Below are positions 1 to 5,774 of a stretch of DNA of 6,655 bases, piece after piece (position 1 is the first letter of the stretch; each line of letters starts with the position of its first letter). This stretch comes from Ruminococcus sp. (GTDB lineage Bacteria > Bacillota_A > Clostridia > Oscillospirales > Ruminococcaceae). The stretch covers positions 1 to 6,655 of the forward strand of contig JAFOMV010000274.1 of the NCBI GenBank assembly GCA_017418765.1, written 5' to 3'. Under the pieces are notes generated by a model, which made no database searches, had not been told where the DNA came from, and worked only from the letters and a program-made list of their open reading frames with translations. The translations under genes and the position numbers were made by a program.

Positions 1-1487
1 GTACGGTATTCATGAACAGCTCAGTAAAACAGGCTCAGAAGGACGGCGCTACTGTTGAGGATATCTCGGCAGGTCTGTCATCCTCCATCATCAAGAATGC
101 CATATATAAGGTAATACGTGCGAATTCTCCTGATGAACTGGGTAAGAATATAGTCGTACAGGGCGGTACTTTCCTCAACGATGCCGTTCTCCGTTCATTT
201 GAAAAGGAGCTTGGCAGAAACGTTATCCGTCCTGCAATATCGGGACTTATGGGCGCTTTCGGATGTGCCCTCTACGCCAAGGAGAAAGCAAATGACGAGC
301 CGTCTGCGATAATCTCAAAGGAAGAACTCGCCTCATTCGCCTATACTTCACGCTCTGCACAGTGCGGAGGCTGTACTGCTCACTGTCAGCTCAACATCGT
401 CAGCTTCGGACAGGGCAGGAAGTTCATCTCAGGAAACCGCTGTGAAAAGGGCGGCGGCATAAAGGTGAAGAACAAGATCCCCAACCTTTATGAATACAAA
501 TATGACAGCCTTCTCAACCTCGTCAAGACCCATCAGCCGAAGAAATATCGTGGAGTTGTTGGACTTCCCCTTGCTCTCGGATTCTATGAACAGCTCCCGT
601 TCTGGCATATGCTTTTCACTTCCCTTGGATTCAGAGTCATCGTATCGGGAGAAAGCTCACGTGAAGTCTACTACAAGGGACAGCACACCATCCCGTCGGA
701 TACGGTCTGTTACCCTGCAAAGCTTACTCACGGCCATATAGAGAATCTTCTCGACAAGGGCGCAGACTTCATATTCTACCCCTGCATGAGTTACAATATA
801 GACGAGGGTGAAAGTGATAACCACTTCAACTGCCCTGTTGTAGCCTACTATCCCGAACTTCTTCTCGCCAATAATCAAAGGCTCAATAACGATAACTTCA
901 TACACCCCTACGTTGACCTCAACATCCGCAAGAACGTCATAAAGGTACTGGGACAGGCTCTGAAAAAGTACAACATCAAGGGACGCATACCTGCCGCTGT
1001 AGATGCCGCATATGAGGCTCTTTCACGCTATCAGAACGATATATCCGCAAAGGCAAGGGAGATAATCGCACAGGCTCGTGCAGAGGGACGCAATATCATA
1101 GTCCTCGCAGGCAGACCCTACCACGTTGACAAGGAGATAAATCACGGCATACATAAGCTTATCACCAGTCTGGGAATGGCTGTTGTCACCGAGGACAGCG
1201 TTGCACATCTGGCACGTACTCCCGAACTGGGCGTACTGAACCAGTGGACTTACCATTCAAGACTTTACCGTGCGGCGCAGTATGTTACAACTCAGCCCGA
1301 TATGCAGCTGATACAGCTTGTGTCATTCGGCTGCGGAATAGATGCCGTAACAGGCGACGAGGTGAGAAACATCCTCGAAAGCCACGGTAAGCTTTATACT
1401 CAGCTGAAAATAGACGAGATAAACAACTTAGGTGCGGCACGTATCAGACTGAGAAGCCTTGTTGCCGCCATAGACAATAATTCGTAA
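1..1487 (+). CDS. 2-hydroxyacyl-CoA dehydratase activase-related protein, C-terminal part (5' end outside window)
   Basis: The frame is open to the window edge (first full codon at base 3), so the Met at base 12 is internal and the gene is 5'-partial. Numbering from that Met, residues 1-90 are the end of an ASKHA-type BcrA/BadF/HgdC ATPase domain, with the phosphate-binding-like stretch VVQGGTFLNDAVL at 48-60. A Cys cluster follows: C118, C121, C125 and C144 (the last in GNRCEKGGG). Residues about 180-305 look like DUF2229, with conserved-looking TVCYPAKLTHGH (C233) and FYPCMS (C258). Residues 360-485 (LAGRPYHVDKEINHG, SFGCGIDAVTGDE with C441, KIDEINNLGAARIRLRSL) lead into the dehydratase region. 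Family knowledge: activases use ATP hydrolysis to push an electron from a [4Fe-4S] cluster into a partner dehydratase or reductase in the cytoplasm. In many Clostridia I recall this protein continuing into the domain encoded here by the next gene; here it stops with TAA at 1485-1487. Substrate unknown. Sure of family, unsure of physiological reaction. Confidence 0.9.
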   Translation, partial: TVFMNSSVKQAQKDGATVEDISAGLSSSIIKNAIYKVIRANSPDELGKNIVVQGGTFLNDAVLRSFEKELGRNVIRPAISGLMGAFGCALYAKEKANDEPSAIISKEELASFAYTSRSAQCGGCTAHCQLNIVSFGQGRKFISGNRCEKGGGIKVKNKIPNLYEYKYDSLLNLVKTHQPKKYRGVVGLPLALGFYEQLPFWHMLFTSLGFRVIVSGESSREVYYKGQHTIPSDTVCYPAKLTHGHIENLLDKGADFIFYPCMSYNIDEGESDNHFNCPVVAYYPELLLANNQRLNNDNFIHPYVDLNIRKNVIKVLGQALKKYNIKGRIPAAVDAAYEALSRYQNDISAKAREIIAQARAEGRNIIVLAGRPYHVDKEINHGIHKLITSLGMAVVTEDSVAHLARTPELGVLNQWTYHSRLYRAAQYVTTQPDMQLIQLVSFGCGIDAVTGDEVRNILESHGKLYTQLKIDEINNLGAARIRLRSLVAAIDNNS

Positions 1488-1642
1488 CCGCCGAGCAGGC
1501 GGGCGCAATCACGTTTCGCTTGCTGCGCTCGCTTACTCTGTACGTTTAGCATAATCTGCTTTCGCTCGCTGGCACTTCTTGTTATGTAATGGCGAGGCTC
1601 CGTTCCCTGCGATGTTCTATCCGCATTTATTGGGTTATCGGA

Positions 1643-1661
1643 GGACGGCCAAAGGCCGCCC
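1643..1661. repeat. GC-rich inverted repeat (imperfect hairpin)
   Basis: GGACGGCC at 1643-1650 and GGCCGCCC at 1654-1661 pair around a 3-base AAA loop: five perfect GC pairs, one A-C mismatch, then two more GC pairs. It is not followed by a T-run, so it is not a textbook intrinsic terminator. It lies directly upstream of the heptad repeats and may be part of one repeat unit with them. Confidence 0.6.
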
Positions 1662-1670
1662 ACTGCATTT

Positions 1671-1698
1671 TCAATTCTCAATTCTCCATTCTCAATTC
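1671..1698 (+). repeat. Four tandem 7-base repeats (TCAATTC)
   Basis: Units at 1671-1677, 1678-1684, 1685-1691 and 1692-1698 read TCAATTC, TCAATTC, TCCATTC, TCAATTC, so there is one substitution in 28 bases. The array ends 18 bases before the next start codon, inside its probable leader. I recall similar TCAATTC-type heptad strings between genes in Ruminococcus-like genomes, but cannot check copy number here. Unit number could vary by slipped-strand replication. Confidence 0.8.
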
Positions 1699-1705
1699 TT
1701 AAAAA

Positions 1706-1711
1706 GGGAGG
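1706..1711 (+). promoter_or_regulatory. Ribosome binding site that sets the start of the dehydratase gene
   Basis: GGGAGG stands 5 bases before ATG at 1717. The frame stays open upstream to an ATG at 1579, but those 46 extra codons would translate the heptad repeats and have no ribosome site or family likeness. The true start is therefore 1717. Confidence 0.85.
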
Positions 1712-1716
1712 TTTTT

Positions 1717-2946
1717 ATGCCTGACTATCCAAAATTTACCGAGGATATGATAAAAACTCATACTATCCTCGTTCCCGATATGCTGCCCGTACACTTCAAG
1801 ATGCTCATTGCCATTTTTGAAGCCGAGGGCTACAAGCTTGAACTTTTACAGAACGATTCACGTGCAGTTGTGGATGAGGGACTGAAAAACGTCCACAACG
1901 ATGCCTGCTATCCTGCACTCCTTGTAATAGGACAGTTCATGGATGCGCTGAACAGCGGAAAGTATGACCCCGACAAGACCGCTCTGCTCATCACTCAAAC
2001 AGGCGGAGGATGCCGTGCTTCCAACTACATCCATCTGCTGAGAAAGGCTCTTGCCAAGAATTATCCGCAGGTGCCTGTATGCTCACTGAACTTCAGCGGT
2101 CTCGAAAAGGACAGCGCTTTCAGGATAACAGCTCCTATGTTTCTGAAAATGCTCTATGCGGTGCTTTACGGCGATCTGCTCATGACCTGCTACAACAAGT
2201 GCAGAGCCTACGAGATAAACAAGGGCGAAGCTCAGAAAATGCTGGATAAGTGGCAGAGAAGAATAGGCAATATCTTCCGCAAGGGCAGCAAGATGTTCCT
2301 GCGTACCAAGAAGATATACACCGATATACTCAACGATTTCGCTTCGATACAGCTCAGTGACGAGAAGAAGGTACGTGTGGGAATAGTGGGAGAGATATAC
2401 GTAAAATACTCGCCTCTCGCCAACAACCACCTTGAGGACTTCCTCATTTCCGAGGGCTGTGAGCCTGTAGTGCCGTCACTTCTGGAATTCGTCATGTACT
2501 GCGCTGTGGGAACATTCAACGATGCGAAGATATATGACCACGTAACAAAGCAGTCCATCTTCAACAAGATAGGCTATGACCTTATCTACGCAAAGCAGAA
2601 GGAGCTCATATCCGTTATGAAAAAGCAGGGAAGCTTTGAGCCTCCCCATGATTTCGAGCATCTCCGTCAGCTTGCGGACAAGTACATAAATCAGGGCGTA
2701 GTAATGGGCGAGGGATGGCTCATACCTGCTGAAATGGCGGCACTGGCAAAGTCGGGCGTTGAGAATATAATCTGCGCTCAGCCGTTCGGATGTCTGCCTA
2801 ATCATATCGTGGCAAAGGGCATGTCAAGAGCGATAAAGCAGGATAATCCCAATGCGAACATAGTAGCTATCGACTATGACCCCGGCGCTACAAGAGTAAA
2901 TCAGGAGAACCGAATAAAGCTTATGCTTGCCAACGCAAGGATGTAA
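1717..2946 (+). CDS. 2-hydroxyacyl-CoA dehydratase component (HgdB/HGD-D-like), separate gene
   Basis: A 409-residue cytoplasmic protein of the HGD-D family: iron-sulfur enzymes that accept an ATP-energised electron from an activase and reduce or dehydrate CoA thioesters or related substrates. Visible family segments are NDACYPALLVIGQ (C64), TQTGGGCRASNY (C99), the second Rossmann-like half starting at VRVGIVGEIYVKYSPLANN (219-237), and ICAQPFGCLPNHI (C353, C359) near the C-terminus. C64, C99 and C353 or C359 are the likely cluster ligands (inference). The N-terminus (FTEDMIKTHTILVPDM) matches the point where fused clostridial homologues run on from the activase/DUF2229 part, which is the upstream gene here. 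The two products probably form one complex. No HgdA-type second subunit is seen in the window. The substrate cannot be named; relatives include hydroxyacyl-CoA dehydratases, benzoyl-CoA reductase and double-cubane cluster proteins, so 'dehydratase' is a family label only. Confidence 0.88.
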   Translation: MPDYPKFTEDMIKTHTILVPDMLPVHFKMLIAIFEAEGYKLELLQNDSRAVVDEGLKNVHNDACYPALLVIGQFMDALNSGKYDPDKTALLITQTGGGCRASNYIHLLRKALAKNYPQVPVCSLNFSGLEKDSAFRITAPMFLKMLYAVLYGDLLMTCYNKCRAYEINKGEAQKMLDKWQRRIGNIFRKGSKMFLRTKKIYTDILNDFASIQLSDEKKVRVGIVGEIYVKYSPLANNHLEDFLISEGCEPVVPSLLEFVMYCAVGTFNDAKIYDHVTKQSIFNKIGYDLIYAKQKELISVMKKQGSFEPPHDFEHLRQLADKYINQGVVMGEGWLIPAEMAALAKSGVENIICAQPFGCLPNHIVAKGMSRAIKQDNPNANIVAIDYDPGATRVNQENRIKLMLANARM

Positions 2947-2975
2947 GAATATACGGCGAAAAAACGTGCATACTA
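2947..2975 (+). promoter_or_regulatory. Putative forespore sigma-G promoter for the germinant-receptor genes
   Basis: Right after the upstream stop, GAATA (2947-2951) is followed by a 17-base spacer and CATACTA (2969-2975). This fits the known Bacillus sigma-G pattern (GHATR, 17-18 bases, CATWHTA) at every position. GerA-type receptor operons are classical sigma-G targets, so context agrees. Transcription would begin about 6-8 bases after the -10, near 2981-2983, giving an unusually short leader of about 10 bases that starts around the ribosome site. Other sporulation sigmas (sigma-E, sigma-K) share CATA-type -10 boxes, so the exact factor is inferred. Confidence 0.72.
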
Positions 2976-2998
2976 ATGCTGAGGTGATAGTATGCACG
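2965..2998 (+). promoter_or_regulatory. Perfect 11-bp palindrome covering the -10 box and the gerA start codon
   Basis: CGTGCATACTA (2965-2975) and TAGTATGCACG (2988-2998) are exact reverse complements around a 12-base loop. The left arm holds the putative -10 CATACTA; the loop holds the ribosome site GAGGTGA (2981-2987); the right arm holds the ATG at 2992-2994. In RNA that includes both arms the start codon would be paired. The palindrome could instead be a protein operator. It has no T-tract, so it is not a standard terminator. Confidence 0.8.
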
Positions 2999-4428
2999 GA
3001 TTGGAAACTTCTCTTGAAAAAAGCATAGACACTATACAGCGCATTTCGGGCGGCTCGTCTGATGTGCTGATAAACAGGTTCGTTACGGGCGGCATAAGCT
3101 GTGCTCTCATTTCCTGTGAGGGTATGGCATCTTCTTCCGTGATGGCTGAGCTTATATTCGAGCCGATAACCGAAATATCGGAAAAACAAGACGCTCCTGA
3201 GCTGTTCCACTATATCAGCGAGGAGCTTCTTCTTTCTGCTGACCGCCCCGATGTCAGGGACTATACTGCACTTTTCCGCCTGATACATTCGGGGTTTGCT
3301 GTGCTTATCGCTGAGGGCATGGACTTCGGTCTCGGCTTCGGTGTACAGGGATACGCTTCACGGGGAGTGCAGGAGCCTTCGGGCGAGGGCAATATAATGG
3401 GCGCACATGAGGGATTTACCGAAACTGTCCGCACCAATATGTCACAGCTTCGCAGACGGCTGAAAAGTCCCGAACTGGTCATGGAGATGATGACAAAGGG
3501 GACCATGAGCAATACCGATATATGTCTTTGCTACATGAAGGACAGAGTACCTGCAGGACTGCTTGACAGGGTGCGTTCATCGCTGGACGGTATACGGCTT
3601 GAAACCATACTCACAACAGGATATATCCGTCCTTTTATCGAAGACGGACGTGCAGGCATATTCAACACCACAGGCACTACCGAGCGCCCTGATGTGCTGT
3701 GCTCTAAGCTGACAGAGGGGAGAGTTGCCATACTTGTTGACGGTGTGCCTTATGCTATAGTCATACCGAGACTTTTCTGTGAAAGCTTTCAGACCATCGA
3801 TGACTACGCCTGCAAGCCCTATTATGCTGTTTTCATCAGATGGCTCAAATACGGGGCATTCCTGCTTTCGGTATTCCTTCCTGCAATGTATACAGCCATT
3901 GTGATGTATCACCCCGAGCTTCTCAACAGCACTCTGCTGATGATACTGGTGGACGCTGAAAAGGAAGCTCCTCTCTCCATACTGACCGAGGCACTTTTCG
4001 TATTGCTGATGTACGAGATAATACGTGAAGCGGGAGTTCGTCTGCCTAAGCCTACAGGGGGAGCAGTCAGCATTATCAGCGGACTTATCATAGGCGATGC
4101 CGCTGTAAGATCGGGGCTCGTCAGTACTCCGCTTCTGACCGTCACAGCCCTTGCGGTACTGGGCGGACTTGTAGTCCCCGATATAGCGCCGCAGATAACG
4201 GTGCTCCGGTTCCTGTTTCTGCTGGCAGGAGGAATGTTCGGGCTTTTCGGCATAAGTATGCTTGCCTGTGCGGTGCTTGCAAACGTATGCGCTTCCGAGA
4301 ACTATGGTTTCCCCTATACAGCACCCTTTTCACCGTTCAGAGCGTCGGGCATGGCAGATACGGTATTGCGTGAGGGCATGGAGAAAATGCAGGACAGGAG
4401 CTTTACTGTGGAGGAATACCATGAATAG
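2992..4428 (+). CDS. gerA: Spore germinant receptor A subunit (GerA family)
   Basis: A 478-residue protein, close to the usual length of about 480-530. The soluble N-terminal half (1-275) shows family blocks: GAHEGFTETVRTNMSQLRRRL (137-157), a ribosomal-subunit-like core (TDICLCYMKDRVPAG), GYIRPFIEDG (210-219), TGTTERPD (227-234) and EGRVAILVDGVPYAIVIP (242-259). The C-terminal half is membrane-embedded: about 281-304, an amphipathic segment 329-348 ending IIREAGVRLPKP, then about 357-375, 380-397 and 403-430. Family knowledge: GerA proteins form multimeric nutrient-gated channels in the inner spore membrane that release cations when germinants bind. The start at ATG 2992 has GAGGTGA upstream and lies inside a palindrome. 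The stop overlaps the next start by 8 bases, so the two are translationally coupled. It is probably expressed in the forespore by sigma-G. The ligand cannot be predicted. Confidence 0.95.
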   Translation: MHGLETSLEKSIDTIQRISGGSSDVLINRFVTGGISCALISCEGMASSSVMAELIFEPITEISEKQDAPELFHYISEELLLSADRPDVRDYTALFRLIHSGFAVLIAEGMDFGLGFGVQGYASRGVQEPSGEGNIMGAHEGFTETVRTNMSQLRRRLKSPELVMEMMTKGTMSNTDICLCYMKDRVPAGLLDRVRSSLDGIRLETILTTGYIRPFIEDGRAGIFNTTGTTERPDVLCSKLTEGRVAILVDGVPYAIVIPRLFCESFQTIDDYACKPYYAVFIRWLKYGAFLLSVFLPAMYTAIVMYHPELLNSTLLMILVDAEKEAPLSILTEALFVLLMYEIIREAGVRLPKPTGGAVSIISGLIIGDAAVRSGLVSTPLLTVTALAVLGGLVVPDIAPQITVLRFLFLLAGGMFGLFGISMLACAVLANVCASENYGFPYTAPFSPFRASGMADTVLREGMEKMQDRSFTVEEYHE

Positions 4429-5725
4429 TATCACACGAACTCAGTTCACGGCATTGCTGATAGTATCAGACCTTTTTTCCCTGATGTGCTTTCACGGCAG
4501 TCTTTCGGTATATACTGCTATCGGATTCTTAACAGGGACAGCAGTACAGTTTCTCTTAGCATTGCCCTTTGCGGCGAAAACCGAACAAGGCGCAAAAATG
4601 CCGAAGTGGCTGAAACTTGCCTTTACAGCTATGCTCATAATGTGGGGAGCTTTACTTGTAAGGCGTATGTGGAGAGCTTCTGATGTGACCTTTGTGCCAT
4701 ACGAGACAGCAGACGGTATATGGGGCAGGATAGTAATGACTTCCGTGACAGCGGCAGTGTGCCTTTATATATCCTCAACAGGCATAAAAGCGGCGGCAAG
4801 GTCAGCGGTAATAGCGGTATTTTCTGGGATAGTTTTTCTTGCAGCAGACATGATAAGTGCCGTCATTTCCCTTAACACGCATAATATAGCCGCATCCGCA
4901 GACAGCAGCACCATATACGATGGTCTCATTCTCAGCTTCACATCAGGTGGAAGTCTCATTGCCTTTATCGTACTGCTTCCCCTTGTCAGCGGAAAAAAGC
5001 GAAGTGCCCTTCTCATGTATTTCATTTGCAGGGGTATTCTTTGTACTGCCGTAATAATAACTGCAGTTATCGTGGCAGGAGGTATTATGGATATAGCTGA
5101 TTTCCCTGTTATAATGTCGGCACAGCTTTCACAGCCCTTTGCTTCACAGCGCATAGACGCTCTGTTCCTCATGCTGTTTGCAGTATTCGGAGTATTCGCA
5201 CTGACATCACAGATAATGACAGCCGCCTATCTTATACGTGAGGCTGTCCCGAAATTCAGAAGATGGCGCAGTACATCCATGCTTCTCCTTACCATACTCG
5301 CCTCATTGTTCCTGACAGGCTGTGCGTCAACGGGTCTTGTGCATGACAAGCGATACGTCAGATATGCAGGCTTCGGCGGCGGCAGGCTCACCCTTGCTTT
5401 CTTCTCGGATGACGATATAATAACAGCTGAGGGTGAGGATATCAGGTCAGCACTGAAAAATGCTGAGCTTCAGACGGGAAAGCCTATTGTCACAGGGTTT
5501 GCCGAAATGGTGATGACAGACAAAAACAACAGCCGTGATATCCTTGCAGATATGCTGAAAGAGTGGAAGGTCTCGCCGTCATGTATGGCAGTATACAGCA
5601 ATGATCCCGAATACACTATGAAAAACAGCGATCTTCCCTTGCTTGAAGGCAGGCTCAAAGAGGAAGTGAAGCAGGGAAAAGCTCATAAATGCGATATAGT
5701 TACAGTGCTCAGCAATATGCAGTAA
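4421..5725 (+). CDS. GerB permease-GerC lipoprotein fusion, germinant receptor B/C subunit
   Basis: 434 residues from ATG 4421 (site GGAGGA at 4410-4415; overlaps the gerA stop). Residues 1-272 resemble the GerB/spore permease family (APC fold, germinant-binding subunit): hydrophobic segments near 9-25, 29-50, 63-81, 104-121, 127-150, 174-190, 198-222 and 246-271, with the family-like stretch QRIDALFLMLFAVFGVF (243-259). GerB normally has 10 segments; the last two are missing. A basic loop KFRRWR (278-283) leads to a lipoprotein-signal-like segment, 286-300, ending in lipobox LTGC (C301). Residues 301-434 resemble GerC domain 1: YVRYAGF, LTLAFF, AEGEDIRSALKNAEL, KPIVTGFAEMVM, RDILADMLKEW. Typical GerC has about 370-400 residues and three domains; domains 2 and 3 are absent and no separate gerC follows. 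The predicted topology (eight segments, basic cytoplasmic loop, ninth segment out) puts the GerC part on the outer face, as expected. ATG 5279 (residue 287) could start a separate GerC, but lacks a good ribosome site. Confidence 0.8.
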   Translation: MNSITRTQFTALLIVSDLFSLMCFHGSLSVYTAIGFLTGTAVQFLLALPFAAKTEQGAKMPKWLKLAFTAMLIMWGALLVRRMWRASDVTFVPYETADGIWGRIVMTSVTAAVCLYISSTGIKAAARSAVIAVFSGIVFLAADMISAVISLNTHNIAASADSSTIYDGLILSFTSGGSLIAFIVLLPLVSGKKRSALLMYFICRGILCTAVIITAVIVAGGIMDIADFPVIMSAQLSQPFASQRIDALFLMLFAVFGVFALTSQIMTAAYLIREAVPKFRRWRSTSMLLLTILASLFLTGCASTGLVHDKRYVRYAGFGGGRLTLAFFSDDDIITAEGEDIRSALKNAELQTGKPIVTGFAEMVMTDKNNSRDILADMLKEWKVSPSCMAVYSNDPEYTMKNSDLPLLEGRLKEEVKQGKAHKCDIVTVLSNMQ

Positions 5726-5731
5726 TAATAG

Positions 5732-5754
5732 CAGACCGCTGAAAATGCGGTCTG
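5732..5754 (+). terminator. Perfect 8-bp hairpin between the receptor gene and psd
   Basis: CAGACCGC (5732-5739) and GCGGTCTG (5747-5754) pair exactly around a 7-base loop TGAAAAT, 6 bases after the receptor stop. The next bases, TTACAATTATGG, hold only a weak T-run. It may be a leaky terminator, an mRNA-stabilising or processing hairpin, or an attenuator. It ends 10 bases before the psd ribosome site and does not cover it. Confidence 0.5.
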
Positions 5755-5764
5755 TTACAATTAT

Positions 5765-5769
5765 GGAGG
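5765..5769 (+). promoter_or_regulatory. Ribosome binding site that sets the psd start
   Basis: GGAGG stands 5 bases before ATG at 5775. Two in-frame ATGs lie upstream: 5745 sits inside the hairpin loop/stem, and 5763 overlaps this ribosome site itself. Neither has its own site, so 5775 is chosen. Confidence 0.85.
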
Positions 5770-5774
5770 TCAAC

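Larger units (their letters stand above)
1488..1716. other. 229-base non-coding spacer with hairpins and tandem heptads
   Basis: No convincing gene lies here. It begins right after the upstream stop with a short inverted repeat, CCGCC at 1488-1492 and GGCGG at 1498-1502 (5-base loop), with no T-tract after it. The middle has repeated GC-rich words (CGCTCGCT at 1526-1533 and again at 1563-1570). It then holds a second hairpin (1643-1661), four heptads (1671-1698) and a strong ribosome site before the next gene. I found no well-spaced vegetative promoter: CATAAT at 1550-1555 has no -35 at normal distance. A minus-strand open frame crosses the region (1400-1681) but runs antisense into the upstream gene and has no family likeness. 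The composition suggests a dispersed, possibly mobile intergenic repeat that now separates two modules usually fused; that reading is inference. Confidence 0.6.

Noticed and set aside
1488..1502. CCGCC/GGCGG hairpin as an intrinsic terminator after the activase gene
   Set aside because: The stem is only five pairs and no T-tract follows.
1520..1555. TTGCTG ... CATAAT as a vegetative promoter for the dehydratase gene
   Set aside because: The spacer is 24 bases, well outside the normal 16-18.
1400..1681. 93-residue minus-strand open frame across the spacer
   Set aside because: It overlaps the end of the activase gene antisense, has no ribosome site I trust and no family likeness; it probably reflects repeat composition.
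1701..1716. AAAAA-GGGAGG-TTTTT, a ribosome site flanked by complementary A and T runs
   Set aside because: A five-pair A-U stem with a six-base loop is too weak to block ribosomes; such A/T-rich flanks are common around start sites.
2988..3016. Right palindrome arm (TAGTATG) as the -10 of a minus-strand sporulation promoter
   Set aside because: No GHATR-like -35 is found at the required distance on the minus strand, and no minus-strand gene lies upstream.
4262..4420. Upstream extension of the GerB-GerC frame to ATG 4262
   Set aside because: Those 53 codons lie wholly inside gerA in another frame and give a basic, non-membrane peptide unlike GerB; ATG 4421 has a good ribosome site and a natural membrane start.
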